A stretch of 64,000 bases of DNA from Pseudomonas lini (GTDB lineage Bacteria; Pseudomonadota; Gammaproteobacteria; Pseudomonadales; Pseudomonadaceae). Within the stretch, counting starts at the first letter, position 1, and each line of letters begins with the position of its first letter. The translations under genes and the position numbers were made by a program. Of this stretch, positions 8,562-17,705 are shown piece by piece. Where the stretch lies: positions 4,402,001-4,466,000 of the forward strand of contig NZ_OZ061318.1 in the NCBI RefSeq assembly GCF_964063345.1, read 5' to 3'. Under the pieces are notes generated by a model. It ran no database searches. It was not told the origin of the DNA and worked only from the letters and a program-made list of their open reading frames with translations.

Positions 8562-9488
8562 TCACTGCGCGGCCTGACGCTCGAAAAAGGCCCTGGTTTC
8601 TTCCAGGTAGTCCTTGCGTCTTTGCGGATCGAGCCAGTCGGCGTACAGCGGGTCCAGGCGCTCGCGGGGCAGGGCGCGCAATAGCTTATTGATTTCACTG
8701 ATTGCCTGTCGCCCCTGGGGCGTATTCGAGCAACCGATGTACCCGGACAAGTATTTGCCCGTGCCTTTGATCGGATAAAACTCTAATTGCTCATCGGTAA
8801 TATTTTCCTGACGAGCCTGATAGCGGATTTCCGGCCAGTAACCCAAGACCACCTGCAAACGACCCAGGCGCTGCATCTGCAACAGACTGCCGAGGGCGTT
8901 GTTGCCGTAGTGAGGCGCCAGCACGCCGGGCGGCGCCTGTTGCAGCAGCGTGTCGAGGAACTGACCGTAACGGCGCTCGGCCACTACACCGACTTTCTCT
9001 CGACGGCTGGCCAACAGTGCTGCCAAATCGACTTCATCGCCAATGAGAAAGGGCTCCAGCACCGACCGATCCTCACGTCGAATCACCAGCCCATTGCTAA
9101 CCGCCCGGAAAGCCGGAATGGAAAAGGCGATCCATTGTTCGCGCTCCTCGCTCCAGATCAGCGAAGGGTCGCAGGTAAAGGATTTTTCATGGAGCATTTG
9201 CACGCCACGGGCGCGATTGACCCGCATCAGGGTGTGTTCGTATTGCGGCATGCCGGCGATCAACAACGGCATCAGTTGATCGATAACCCCCTGACCTTTT
9301 TTCGGACCTTCGAAGATCGTCACGGGCGGCAGATCGCGCAGCAGCCAGAACAAATGCTCTTTAGGTTGCGCCAGGGCCGGTGGTATCAGCCCTGACATCA
9401 GCCCGAAAATCACCAGTGCACGCCATCGGCACACGTGATTAAGGGCTGATGAAAGTAGGCGCTTCAGCTTAGATGGCCCCGTCTTCAC
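8562..9488 (-). CDS. Secreted substrate-binding-like protein (TIGR02285-type)
   Basis: About 308 residues from the GTG at 9488. The start is uncertain; a later GTG (VCRWRALVIFGLMSG) or ATG would also give a signal peptide ending PPALAQ. The mature part resembles periplasmic amino-acid-binding proteins without an associated ABC transporter, in the family I recall as TIGR02285. Visible features are WLLRDLPPVTIFEG near the N terminus and ADWLDPQRRKDY near the C terminus. The ligand is unknown. The start overlaps the 3' end of the upstream CoA-transferase gene by 20 bases, so they may be co-transcribed. Confidence 0.72.
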   Translation of the reverse strand: MKTGPSKLKRLLSSALNHVCRWRALVIFGLMSGLIPPALAQPKEHLFWLLRDLPPVTIFEGPKKGQGVIDQLMPLLIAGMPQYEHTLMRVNRARGVQMLHEKSFTCDPSLIWSEEREQWIAFSIPAFRAVSNGLVIRREDRSVLEPFLIGDEVDLAALLASRREKVGVVAERRYGQFLDTLLQQAPPGVLAPHYGNNALGSLLQMQRLGRLQVVLGYWPEIRYQARQENITDEQLEFYPIKGTGKYLSGYIGCSNTPQGRQAISEINKLLRALPRERLDPLYADWLDPQRRKDYLEETRAFFERQAAQ

Positions 9489-10668
9489 GCAACCGTGTGA
9501 TCTGTGCCGAGTCGTAGCCAAGGTCGTGGAGTACTTGCGCATTGTGTTCACCCAGCTGCGGCCCGACCCATTCGGAGCTGCCGGGTGTTTCAGAGAGTTT
9601 TGGCACAATGCCGGGCATCTTGAAGTCCTTGCCGTCGGGAAGCTTGGCTTGCAAGAACATTTCCCGGGCCAGGTACTGCGGATCGCTGAACATGTCTTCA
9701 GCACTGAAGATCCGGCTGGCGGGAACGTCGGCCTGATTCAATTGCTGGATCACCGCGTCCAGCGGCAGAGAGTTGACCCAGCGATCGATCACCCCGTAAA
9801 TCTCGTCGCGACGGCTATCGCGTCCGTCGTTGCTGGCCAGCACAGGATCGTTGGCCAGGTCTTCGCGACCGATGATCAGCATGAAACGCTTGAAGATCGC
9901 ATCGCCGTTGGCGCCGATCTGCACATGTTTGCCGTCGGCGCTGGTGTGAATGGAGGAGGGCGTGATGCCCGGCATGATGTTGCCGGTACGTTCGCGGATG
10001 AAGCCGAACACGTCGAACTCCGGGACCATGCTTTCCATCATGGCGAAGATTGCTTCGTACAGCGCCACGTCCACCACTTGGCCCAAGCCGCCGTTGACCT
10101 CGCGATGACGCAAAGCCATCAGTGCGCCGATCACGCCCCAGAGCGCGGCAATCGAATCACCGATGGAAATCCCGGTGCGCACCGGCGGCCGGTCCTCGAA
10201 GCCGGTGATGTAACGCAGGCCGCCCATCGATTCACCGACCGCACCGAAGCCCGGCTGATCTTTCATCGGCCCGGTCTGGCCAAAGCCTGAGAGCCGCACC
10301 ATCACCAGTTTCGGGTTCAGTGCGTGCAAGACTTCCCAGCCCAGGCCGAGCTTTTCCAGCACGCCGGGGCGAAAATTCTCGATCAGGATGTCGGCTTCGC
10401 TGAGCAGCTGTTTCAGAATCGCCAGGCCGTCCGGGTGTTTCAGGTTCAGGGTCAAAGACTTCTTGTTCCGCGCCTGAACGAACCACCACAGCGAAGTGCC
10501 TTCATATAACTTGCGCCATTTGCGCAACGGGTCACCGCCATCCGGGGACTCGATCTTGATCACTTCGGCGCCGAACTCGCCGCAAATACGCGAGGCAAAC
10601 GGCCCGGCAATCAACGTACCCAATTCGATGACTTTCAGACCGGAGAGCGGTTTGTTGGAAAACGGCAT
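9469..10668 (-). CDS. Class III CoA-transferase (CaiB/BaiF family)
   Basis: 399 residues, typical for family III CoA-transferases, which move CoA between carboxylic acids. ATG 10668 is chosen because the family N terminus follows at once (LSGLKVIELGTLIAGPFASRICGEFGAEVIKIE). The small-domain and C-terminal regions are intact. The segment where the formyl-CoA transferase family carries its catalytic aspartate (usually F/Y-D-x-x-x-Q) reads PGFGAVGESMGG, with glycine in that place, so the acid and mechanism cannot be assumed. The substrate is unknown; the neighbours give no pathway clue. Confidence 0.88.
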   Translation of the reverse strand: MPFSNKPLSGLKVIELGTLIAGPFASRICGEFGAEVIKIESPDGGDPLRKWRKLYEGTSLWWFVQARNKKSLTLNLKHPDGLAILKQLLSEADILIENFRPGVLEKLGLGWEVLHALNPKLVMVRLSGFGQTGPMKDQPGFGAVGESMGGLRYITGFEDRPPVRTGISIGDSIAALWGVIGALMALRHREVNGGLGQVVDVALYEAIFAMMESMVPEFDVFGFIRERTGNIMPGITPSSIHTSADGKHVQIGANGDAIFKRFMLIIGREDLANDPVLASNDGRDSRRDEIYGVIDRWVNSLPLDAVIQQLNQADVPASRIFSAEDMFSDPQYLAREMFLQAKLPDGKDFKMPGIVPKLSETPGSSEWVGPQLGEHNAQVLHDLGYDSAQITRLREDGAI

Positions 10669-10815
10669 GCTGAATCCTGTAGGACAAAGGCTGAGCGGAT
10701 GCAGAGTTTTAACATAGGCCGACGTCCATAGCCCAAAGTTGATCGCCTTCAATTCGTTGATTGCCTGTTGCATCGGTTAGACTTGCCGCCTTTCCTCGTA
10801 TCAAGAAGCCCGTTC

Positions 10816-11358
10816 ATGGCCCAGCCGTCCACGACCTACAAGTTTGAACTGAACCTCACCGACCTCGACCGCAGCGTCTACGAGAGCGTGAAGCAGACCA
10901 TCGCCCGTCACCCTTCGGAAACCGAAGAGCGCATGACCGTGCGGCTGCTGGCCTACGCCTTCTGGTACAACGAGCAGCTGTCCTTCGGTCGCGGTCTGTC
11001 AGACGTGGATGAGCCAGCGCTGTGGGAAAAGAGCCTGGATGATCGTGTCCTGCACTGGATCGAAGTCGGCCAGCCAGACGCCGATCGCCTGACCTGGTGC
11101 TCGCGCCGCACCGAGCGCACCAGCCTGCTGGCTTACGGCAGCCTGCGTGTCTGGGAAACCAAAGTGATCCCGGCGATCAAAAACCTGAAAAACGTTCACA
11201 TCGCCGCTGTGCCTCAGGAAGTGCTGGAAACCCTGGCCAAGGACATGCCGCGCGTTATCAAGTGGGATGTGATGATCAGCGAAGGAACGATTTTCGTCAC
11301 CGACGACCGTGGTCAGCACGAAGTCCAGTTGCAATGGCTGAGCGGCGAACGCGGCTGA
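10816..11358 (+). CDS. yaeQ: YaeQ family protein
   Basis: A 180-residue cytoplasmic protein with the YaeQ signature: TYKFELNLTDLDR at the N terminus, ETEERMTVRLLAYAFWY, and WCSRRTERTSLLAYGS. YaeQ has a PD-(D/E)XK nuclease-like fold. In E. coli it was proposed to affect RfaH-dependent transcription, but its activity is unsettled. ATG 10816 is chosen because the conserved start MAQPSTTYKFEL follows. It lies just upstream of recJ, 66 bases apart, in the same direction. Confidence 0.93.
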   Translation: MAQPSTTYKFELNLTDLDRSVYESVKQTIARHPSETEERMTVRLLAYAFWYNEQLSFGRGLSDVDEPALWEKSLDDRVLHWIEVGQPDADRLTWCSRRTERTSLLAYGSLRVWETKVIPAIKNLKNVHIAAVPQEVLETLAKDMPRVIKWDVMISEGTIFVTDDRGQHEVQLQWLSGERG

Positions 11359-11424
11359 TTATTCGCCGTTGAACCGCGTTACCCGGTTTTATCCTACGTA
11401 TTCAAGAGAAGCACCTGTCACCCC

Positions 11425-13134
11425 ATGCGCATCGAACCTCGCCTGTTGCCCGACACCCTGCCATTCCTCGGTGATATTCCACCGCTGCTGACCCGCCTTT
11501 ACGCGGCGCGTGGCGTGCAGTCCGAGGCTGAACTGGACAAGAGCCTGGCGCGGCTGATTCCGTATCAGCAGCTCAAAGGCATCGATGCGGCGGTGGATTT
11601 GCTGGTGACGGCCCTCGAGCAACGTCAGCGGATTCTGATCGTCGGCGACTTCGACGCCGATGGTGCGACGGCCAGTACCGTGGGCATGCTGGGGTTGCGC
11701 CTGTTGGGCGCGGCGCATGTCGATTATCTGGTGCCGAACCGGTTCGAGTACGGCTATGGCCTGACGCCGGAGATCGTCGAAGTGGCGCTGACCCGCGAGC
11801 CACAACTGCTGATCACCGTGGACAACGGCATCTCCAGCGTCGAAGGCGTGGCAGCGGCGAAAAAGGCCGGGCTCAAGGTGCTGGTCACCGATCACCACTT
11901 GCCCGGCGATGAACTGCCGTTGGCCGATGCCATCGTCAATCCGAACCAGCCGGGTTGCGAGTTTCCGAGCAAAGCCCTGGCCGGTGTCGGGGTGATCTTC
12001 TATGTGCTGATGGCCCTGCGCGCGCGCTTGCGCAGCCTGGGCTGGTACGAGAGCAAGCCGCAGCCGAACATTGGCGAACTGCTGGACCTGGTGGCGCTGG
12101 GCAGCGTCGCCGACGTAGTGCCGCTGGATGCCAACAACCGGATTCTGGTGCATCAGGGCCTGGAGCGGATTCGCGCCGGGCGCGCGCGGCCGGGGATCAA
12201 GGCGATCCTTGAAGTGGCCAAACGTGATCATTCGCGCATTACCTCTACCGATCTGGGTTTCATTGTTGGCCCGCGCCTGAACGCGGCGGGGCGTCTGGAT
12301 GACATGAGCCTGGGCATCGAATGCCTGCTCACCGAAGACGCGGGCGCTGCCCGTGAAATGGCCGCTCAGCTGGATGGCATGAACCAGGACCGCAAATCCA
12401 TCGAGCAAGGCATGCAGCGTGAGGCGCTGGCCCAGCTCAAGGATTTGCCAGTGGAATCGATGCCGTTCGGCCTGTGCCTGTTCGATCCCGAGTGGCACCA
12501 GGGCGTCATCGGAATCCTCGCGTCGCGTATGAAAGAGCGCTATTTCCGTCCGACTATTGCCTTTGCCGATGCAGGTGACGGGATGCTCAAGGGCTCGGGG
12601 CGTTCGGTTCAGGGTTTTCATATTCGCGACGCCTTGAGCGTGGTCGCGGCGCAGCATCCGAACCTGATCAGCAAATACGGCGGCCACGCCATGGCGGCCG
12701 GCCTGACGTTGCCAGAGGCGAATTTTCCGTTGTTTGCCGAGGCCTTTGACGCCGAAGTGCGTAGGCAAATGCGCGAAGAAGATTTGACCGGGCGCCTGCT
12801 GTCGGACGGCACTTTGGCTGTCGAAGAGTTTCACCTGGAACTGGCCCGCGCCCTGCGCCACGCCGGGCCATGGGGGCAACACTTTCCGGAGCCGCTGTTT
12901 CACGGGGTGTTCCAGTTGGTCGAGCAGCGTGTTGTGGGTGAACGGCACCTGAAAGTGGTGCTGAGAAGTGAATGCGGTTCGGTGAAGCTGGACGGCATTG
13001 CCTTCGGTATCGACCGTGATATCTGGCCGAATCCGACCATCAAGTGGGTCGAATTGGCCTACAAACTCGACCTCAACGAGTTCCGTGGGAACGAGACCGT
13101 TCAGTTGATGATTGCCCACATCGAACCGCGTTAA
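11425..13134 (+). CDS. recJ: Single-stranded-DNA-specific exonuclease RecJ
   Basis: A 5'-3' ssDNA exonuclease of the RecF pathway, mismatch repair and base-excision repair. 569 residues. DHH phosphoesterase motifs are intact: GDFDADG (75-80), DNG (133-135), DHH (156-158). The DHHA1 region with GSGRSV and the KYGGHAMAAG motif follows, and a C-terminal OB-fold region completes the protein. ATG 11425 begins the conserved MRIEPRLLP. A long reverse-strand open frame over this gene is a codon-bias shadow. Confidence 0.97.
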   Translation: MRIEPRLLPDTLPFLGDIPPLLTRLYAARGVQSEAELDKSLARLIPYQQLKGIDAAVDLLVTALEQRQRILIVGDFDADGATASTVGMLGLRLLGAAHVDYLVPNRFEYGYGLTPEIVEVALTREPQLLITVDNGISSVEGVAAAKKAGLKVLVTDHHLPGDELPLADAIVNPNQPGCEFPSKALAGVGVIFYVLMALRARLRSLGWYESKPQPNIGELLDLVALGSVADVVPLDANNRILVHQGLERIRAGRARPGIKAILEVAKRDHSRITSTDLGFIVGPRLNAAGRLDDMSLGIECLLTEDAGAAREMAAQLDGMNQDRKSIEQGMQREALAQLKDLPVESMPFGLCLFDPEWHQGVIGILASRMKERYFRPTIAFADAGDGMLKGSGRSVQGFHIRDALSVVAAQHPNLISKYGGHAMAAGLTLPEANFPLFAEAFDAEVRRQMREEDLTGRLLSDGTLAVEEFHLELARALRHAGPWGQHFPEPLFHGVFQLVEQRVVGERHLKVVLRSECGSVKLDGIAFGIDRDIWPNPTIKWVELAYKLDLNEFRGNETVQLMIAHIEPR

Positions 13135-13138
13135 GCCC

Positions 13139-13202
13139 TTCGCGGGCAAGCCCGCTCCCACAGGATTTGCGCAAACCCTGTGGGAGCGGGCTTGCCCGCG
13201 AA
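13139..13202. repeat. Inverted pair of REP palindromes
   Basis: Two perfect 26-base inverted copies (13139-13164 and 13177-13202) of the GCGGGCAAGCCCGC palindrome, separated by 12 bases, just downstream of recJ. The RNA would form a long hairpin. The rest of the gap to 13402 contains no gene I can support. Confidence 0.9.
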
Positions 13203-13402
13203 AGCGATTTCCCTCACACCGAATCTCTCTGAACCCTCCCTGATCCCCCGATGTCGACTAGGCTCTAAGCACTGCTTGATTATCCTTGTGACGTTTTGTC
13301 GAATTTTTTGCCCGCGGGGGCGGGTGCTGCACCTTTTTCCTGTCACTCGTCGACTATTCAAACAGAACCCTGGAGCCTGCCCACTGATTCGAGAGGTGCC
13401 CC

Positions 13403-14509
13403 ATGAGTCTGCTGCTTGAACCCTATACCCTTCGTCAATTGACCTTGCTTAACCGCATTGCGGTGTCACCGATGTGCCAGTATTCCAGCGTGGATGGGCT
13501 GGCCAATGACTGGCATCTTGTCCACCTCGGTAGCCGTGCCATCGGCGGGGCGGGGCTGGTATTTACCGAAGCCACGGCGGTCACCGCCGACGGGCGCATC
13601 ACCGCCCAGGACCTCGGTCTGTGGAACGATGAGCAGATCGAACCCTTGCAACGTATTACCCGCTTTATCGCCGCCCAGGGCGCTGTTGCCGGCATTCAGT
13701 TGGCCCACGCCGGGCGCAAGGCCAGCACGCATCGGCCGTGGCTCGGCAAGCATGGCAGCGTCAAGCCGGAAGACGGCGGCTGGATCCCGGTCGGCCCTTC
13801 GCCGATCGCTTACGACCCTCAGCACACACCACCGAAACAGCTCGATGAGGGCGAGATCGCCGACGTTATTCAGGCCTTCGTCGATTCGGCCAAACGGGCA
13901 CTGACCGCCGGTTTCAAAGTGGTCGAAGTACACGCCGCCCACGGTTACCTGTTGCACCAATTTCTCTCACCCCTGAGCAATCAGCGACGCGATCAGTTCG
14001 GCGGCTCGTTCGAGAATCGAATTCGGCTGGTGTTGCAAGTTACCGAAGCGGTGCGTGCGGTGTGGCCAGAAGAATTACCGGTGTTTGTGCGGGTGTCCGC
14101 CACCGATTGGGTGGAGGATGGCTGGAACCCTGATGAAACCGTAGAGTTGGCGCGACGCCTCAAAGATCTGGGCGTGGACCTGATCGATGTCTCATCGGGC
14201 GGTACGGCGGTAAACGCCGAGATTCCTACAGGCCCCGGTTACCAGACCCGTTTCGCCGAGCGCGTACGCAAGGAGTCAGGCATTGCCACCGGCACCGTAG
14301 GAATGATCACCGAACCGGCTCAGGCCGAGCACATTCTGCGTACCTGTCAGGCCGACATCATCTTCCTCGCGCGCGAGTTGTTGCGTGATCCGTATTGGCC
14401 GCTGCATGCCGATGACGATCTGGGCGGGAACAAGGCTATCTGGCCGGCGCAATATCATCGGGCAACCCATCGTGACCAGCCGATTCATGAATCGGATTTG
14501 CGTGACTGA
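13403..14509 (+). CDS. NADH:flavin oxidoreductase, old yellow enzyme (YqjM/XenA-like)
   Basis: FMN-dependent ene-reductase of 368 residues with a TIM-barrel fold; these reduce activated C=C bonds and some nitro compounds with NAD(P)H. The start follows GAGAGG. The thermophilic-like subgroup is indicated by C25 and Y27 in PMCQYS, the QLAHAGRK segment, the substrate-anion pair in EVHAAHGY, and LHQFLSPLSNQRRD. The physiological substrate is unknown. It is monocistronic, closed by a terminator at 14526-14557. Confidence 0.92.
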   Translation: MSLLLEPYTLRQLTLLNRIAVSPMCQYSSVDGLANDWHLVHLGSRAIGGAGLVFTEATAVTADGRITAQDLGLWNDEQIEPLQRITRFIAAQGAVAGIQLAHAGRKASTHRPWLGKHGSVKPEDGGWIPVGPSPIAYDPQHTPPKQLDEGEIADVIQAFVDSAKRALTAGFKVVEVHAAHGYLLHQFLSPLSNQRRDQFGGSFENRIRLVLQVTEAVRAVWPEELPVFVRVSATDWVEDGWNPDETVELARRLKDLGVDLIDVSSGGTAVNAEIPTGPGYQTRFAERVRKESGIATGTVGMITEPAQAEHILRTCQADIIFLARELLRDPYWPLHADDDLGGNKAIWPAQYHRATHRDQPIHESDLRD

Positions 14510-14525
14510 ATGCCGCTGTAAAACC

Positions 14526-14557
14526 AAAAAGCCCCGGTCGTGTTGACCGGGGCTTTT
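14526..14557. terminator. Bidirectional-looking rho-independent terminator
   Basis: AAAAAGCCCCGGTC pairs with GACCGGGGCTTTT. A-run and T-run flank the stem, so it can serve both the oxidoreductase and the convergent opgD. Confidence 0.9.
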
Positions 14558-14595
14558 GCATTTTTGTGTCGAGAGGTTTATCGGCTGTCCTGCCG

Positions 14596-14689
14596 CCTTC
14601 GCGGGCAAGCCCGCCCCCACAAGGATCGGCGGCGTACACAAATTTTGTGAACAGCCCCATCACTGTGGGAGCGGGCTTGCCCGCGAAGG
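14596..14689. repeat. Inverted pair of REP palindromes
   Basis: Two REP copies in opposite orientation (about 14596-14624, slightly diverged, and 14663-14689) between convergent genes; core GCGGGCAAGCCCGC. Confidence 0.85.
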
Positions 14690-14714
14690 GGCCGGTTCAG
14701 GCACCCACTTACCG

Positions 14715-16340
14715 TCAGGTGTACTTACGCTTATCAGGCGCCGGCGGGAAATACTGGTACAACCAGGTTTCACTCAACGTCCGGTCATTAGTGCGAATGA
14801 ACAACCGCAGCTCCACCGGCGCCACGCTGTCATTGGTCGGGTACCAGTCAAAAGTAATGCGGTAGCCCTTGATGTCATCCAGCACCAGCACGTTGAAGTC
14901 CTTCACTTCGCCGTTCGAGCAGGTCACCACCGGCTCGATCGCCGCGCCTTCGGGCAAGCGGTCCAGACCGCCGCCGGTGAAGTCCACGGCAAAGCGTCGC
15001 GCCCAGACCTGCGGGTAATGCTCGCCCGGCGCCCAGCCCTCAATGAAACCGCCCATGCCCGAACGGGTCGCGTGGACCCGCGCCAGCGGCGTGCTCACCG
15101 GTGGTAGGGAGCTCCAATAGAGCTTGTAGCCGTAATTGAGGGAGTCCCCGGCCGCGACCGGTTTTTTCGGCGTCCAGAACGCGACGATGTTATCCAGGGT
15201 TTCACCGGTTGTAGGAATTTCCAGCAAATCGATAGAGCCTTCGCCCCACGCGGTTGTAGGTTCTACCCACAGACTCGGGCGCTTGCTGTACCAGTCGACG
15301 GTGTCCTGATAATTGGCGAACTCGTGATCGGTCTGCACCAAGCCAAAGCCTTTCGGATCGGTGTCGGCGAAGGCATTGAATTGCAGGGTGCCCGGGTTAT
15401 TCAGCGGGCGGCAGATCCACTCGCCATTGCCGCGCCACATGGCCAGGCGATCGGAGTCGTGGATTTGCGGGTGAATCGTGTCGCACATGCGCCGCTCATG
15501 GGTGCCGCAGCTGAACATGCTGGTCATCGGCGCGATGCCCAGTTGCTCGATGGCGGTGCGGGCATTGACGTGGGCGTCGACCTCCATCACCACACGCTCG
15601 GCCTGGCAATCGATGTCAAAACGGTAGGCGCCAGTGGCGCTCGGCGAATCGAGCAAGGCATAAACCACGAAGCGGGTGCTGTCCTTGTCCGGTGTTTCGA
15701 ACCAGAACTTGGTGAAGTCCGGGAATTCTTCGCGCTTCTTGGCGTACGTATCGATCGCCAGGCCGCGAGCCGACAAACCGTACTGGCCGGTGGCATCTAC
15801 CGCGCGGAAATAGCTGGCGCCGAGGAACGACAGCACGTCGTGCTGATCCAGCTCCGGGGCCTTGAACAGCTTGAATCCGGAAAAGCCCAGATCGGCCTTG
15901 AGCTGTTTAGTGTCGACGGTGGTTTTTTCATAGTTGAACAGCGACGGGCGGAAATGCACCTCGCGCGCCAGTCGAGTCTTGGGATCGACGCTGTACATGC
16001 GCACTGGCTGCTTGAAACCCATGCCGACGTGGAAAAACTGCACGTCCAGTTGACCTTTCAAGTCCTTCCACAGCGAGTGATTGCCATCGTAGCGGATCGC
16101 GTTGAAGTTCTGCGGCGTCATGGTCGCCAGGGTCGGCGGCAGCACCTGTTTGGTGTCCTGATAAGGCTTGCCGGCGAGCTGTTTGGCCTGGCTCTTCAGC
16201 GCTTCGAAGTCGAACGCCACAGCGTCGCCATCAGCGGTGCTGCTGCCAGCCCAGGCGTGTGTCGCCAATAAGCCGGTGGCCGAGAGACCGGTGTAAGCCG
16301 CGATGGCCATTGAGGCTTTGAGCAAATTCCTGCGGTGCAT
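14715..16340 (-). CDS. opgD: Periplasmic glucan biosynthesis protein OpgD (MdoD)
   Basis: 541 residues, MdoG/OpgG family. OpgD acts in the periplasm on osmoregulated periplasmic glucans, shaping backbone structure or length. ATG 16340 is chosen because a twin-arginine-type signal starts there ([18 protein letters not shown], then AHAWA), matching known OpgD export by Tat. The family beta-sandwich body includes [31 protein letters not shown] and [11 protein letters not shown]. No opgG or opgH lies nearby. The gene is monocistronic. Confidence 0.94.
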   Translation of the reverse strand: MHRRNLLKASMAIAAYTGLSATGLLATHAWAGSSTADGDAVAFDFEALKSQAKQLAGKPYQDTKQVLPPTLATMTPQNFNAIRYDGNHSLWKDLKGQLDVQFFHVGMGFKQPVRMYSVDPKTRLAREVHFRPSLFNYEKTTVDTKQLKADLGFSGFKLFKAPELDQHDVLSFLGASYFRAVDATGQYGLSARGLAIDTYAKKREEFPDFTKFWFETPDKDSTRFVVYALLDSPSATGAYRFDIDCQAERVVMEVDAHVNARTAIEQLGIAPMTSMFSCGTHERRMCDTIHPQIHDSDRLAMWRGNGEWICRPLNNPGTLQFNAFADTDPKGFGLVQTDHEFANYQDTVDWYSKRPSLWVEPTTAWGEGSIDLLEIPTTGETLDNIVAFWTPKKPVAAGDSLNYGYKLYWSSLPPVSTPLARVHATRSGMGGFIEGWAPGEHYPQVWARRFAVDFTGGGLDRLPEGAAIEPVVTCSNGEVKDFNVLVLDDIKGYRITFDWYPTNDSVAPVELRLFIRTNDRTLSETWLYQYFPPAPDKRKYT

Positions 16341-16750
16341 AAGTACAACCTGTCGTGAACAATCCCGCGCCGTTCCTGGCACGTGCTGGATCAGAAATAT
16401 CGGTTCGGACATGCCTTGGCCAAACGCAACGGACCTTAAAGAGATGCCAAATACTTTAAACCGTTCGGTTGCAGAGCAAAAATGATTGATGGCACCGCGA
16501 CAGCGCGGCAATGAAACAAGACATTTCAGGTAACGTTTCTCACAGCACTTTCTGATTTATAGGGCATATCTGCTTTTTTCGACTAATTACTCTAAAAACG
16601 CTTTTCAGCGCCGATTTAATTTCTATTCTATGAGGCATGACCGGTTTCGGCCCTTCAGGCCGGTGGGTTCGGCAGGCACAAGGTGACCGCTGAAAGTGAT
16701 AGGGCGATGCGGTTTTGAAGTTTTCTCTGACGTATAGAAGGACATCGTCC
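16341..16750. other. Intergenic region, AT-richer, upstream of opgD and the accessory island
   Basis: 410 bases with no convincing gene. The part at about 16530-16625 is clearly AT-richer than the surroundings and probably holds promoters for opgD (leftward) and the small gene at 16751 (rightward). A CCGG-rich imperfect hairpin lies at about 16640-16670. It marks the left edge of the accessory stretch. Confidence 0.5.
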
Positions 16751-16936
16751 ATGTCGAAAGTACAAGGCATCACTGAAATATTAGGAATCTTCCCTTGCCT
16801 GGCCATCGGTCGGCGAAGGCGTCGGCTCAGTTCGGAGGAGTTGAAGTTGGTGGAGCGGTATCGCGAGCTGTCGGAGAGTGACCGGATTGCGATGCGGTAT
16901 CTGGTGGATGCGATGAGGAGTGTTTCGCGGTTTTAA
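16751..16936 (+). CDS. Small basic orphan protein, 61 residues
   Basis: Begins MSKVQGITEILGIFPCLAIG, then a run of five arginines and a helical segment LSSEELKLVERYRELSESD. An in-frame ATG 60 bases upstream would add 20 poorly supported residues. The C-terminal helix pair resembles tails seen in small phage-type regulators, but I cannot assign a family. It is convergent with the BRO gene, with a perfect 12-bp hairpin between them. Conservation in other Pseudomonas would be needed to confirm it. Confidence 0.5.
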   Translation: MSKVQGITEILGIFPCLAIGRRRRRLSSEELKLVERYRELSESDRIAMRYLVDAMRSVSRF

Positions 16937-16966
16937 CGGTAGGGGATTGAGTAGTGTTGGAAAACC

Positions 16967-16997
16967 AAGGGGACGGACGGTAAAAGTCCGTCCCCTT
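16967..16997. terminator. Perfect 12-bp hairpin between convergent genes
   Basis: AAGGGGACGGAC and GTCCGTCCCCTT with a 7-base loop. It probably terminates the small gene and the BRO gene from both sides. Confidence 0.7.
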
Positions 16998-17007
16998 GTG
17001 CATCAGC

Positions 17008-17487
17008 TCAACGGCTACCAATCGTGAATGGTCGCTGTGCTTGCATCAGATCAGGCATGTCGCGCCATTTGATCCAGGCCTGTTGCTGCCAATGCAGCAG
17101 CGGTACAGAGATCCCGGCCCACTGCAACGAACTCAGGCTCGGGATGTTTTCCATCGATGTCGCGTTCGAATCACGCAACATGGGCATGACCTCGTTGCTC
17201 AGCCACTGGCGCAGGTTTCGGTTTTCCGGTACGAAATGATGAACGAGCAGGGCATACATCCCTGATTCGCTGACCATCAGTGATTCGACCGTTTTGCCGT
17301 TTTTCAGCAGCCAGACATATTGGCGTTGGTCAGGATCGAGCTTCAGGGTGAGTCGTTGGTCCAGCGGTCGGCCCATTAAGCGACCAAGGTCTTGGACGCA
17401 GAACCAGGCTTGGTTAGCTTGCATGATGGCGTGGAGGAATCGGTTGTGGCGGGTGAAGACGGTAGGGATGAAATGAGGATGGGTCAT
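17008..17487 (-). CDS. BRO-N domain protein (phage antirepressor-like)
   Basis: 159 residues. The N-terminal two thirds match the BRO/antirepressor N domain: NRFLHAIMQANQAWFCVQDLGRLMGRPLDQRL, YVWLLKNGKTVESLMVSESGMYALLVHHFVPENRNLRQWLSNEVMPMLR. Such domains bind DNA and occur in prophage antirepressors and stand-alone bacterial copies. ATG 17487 is set by the overlap ATGA with the stop of the small upstream ORF and by a GGAAGGCAGG ribosome site. The C-terminal tail (about 50 residues) has no domain I recognise. No other phage genes are next to it, so it is probably a moron or domesticated gene. Confidence 0.85.
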   Translation of the reverse strand: MTHPHFIPTVFTRHNRFLHAIMQANQAWFCVQDLGRLMGRPLDQRLTLKLDPDQRQYVWLLKNGKTVESLMVSESGMYALLVHHFVPENRNLRQWLSNEVMPMLRDSNATSMENIPSLSSLQWAGISVPLLHWQQQAWIKWRDMPDLMQAQRPFTIGSR

Positions 17488-17705
17488 GACCTGCCTTCCA
17501 GAAGACGGCATAGGGCTGTTCTGGACGAATTTCGAGCCTGCTTAGACATTAAGGTGACTTCCGTTTTGATTGGGAAAGTCGCCACCAATCCTTCGACAGA
17601 TTGGGTGGCGAACCGAGTGGCGTTCGAAGTCGGGACACTTCCAATCAAAACGGAAGCCGGAAGGCCCGCGCCACACGGCCCGCCATAAAGCAGAACTGAA
17701 GGCAT
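17484..17705 (-). CDS. Small ORF translationally coupled to the BRO gene
   Basis: 73 codons starting MPSVLLYGGPCGAGLPASVL and ending CRLLEGRS; its TGA overlaps the BRO ATG (ATGA), the usual sign of coupled translation. Most of it lies inside a strong nested inverted repeat (17558-17656), so the sequence may be kept for RNA structure rather than protein. A second open frame through the same DNA (containing YTPPIELWLFHAFSSALWR) has no ATG. I recognise no domain. The arrangement recalls the small Ash-like leader ORFs before phage regulators, but that is a resemblance only. Confidence 0.45.
   Translation of the reverse strand: MPSVLLYGGPCGAGLPASVLIGSVPTSNATRFATQSVEGLVATFPIKTEVTLMSKQARNSSRTALCRLLEGRS
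17558..17656 (-). repeat. Nested inverted repeats in the BRO leader
   Basis: The outer arms CTTCCGTTTTGATTGG (17558-17573) and its perfect complement (17641-17656) enclose a second stem TCGCCACCAATC / GATTGGGTGGCGA. The core CCGTTTTGATT recurs at 17741-17751. In the leftward transcript this makes a long stem directly upstream of the BRO start region. The sequence on to 17988 contains no further gene I can support apart from promoter-like AT-rich DNA near 17935-17970. Confidence 0.8.

Noticed and set aside
11389..13161. 590-residue reverse-strand open frame over recJ
   Set aside because: It is a codon-bias shadow of recJ; the translation has no domain and recJ motifs are intact on the plus strand.
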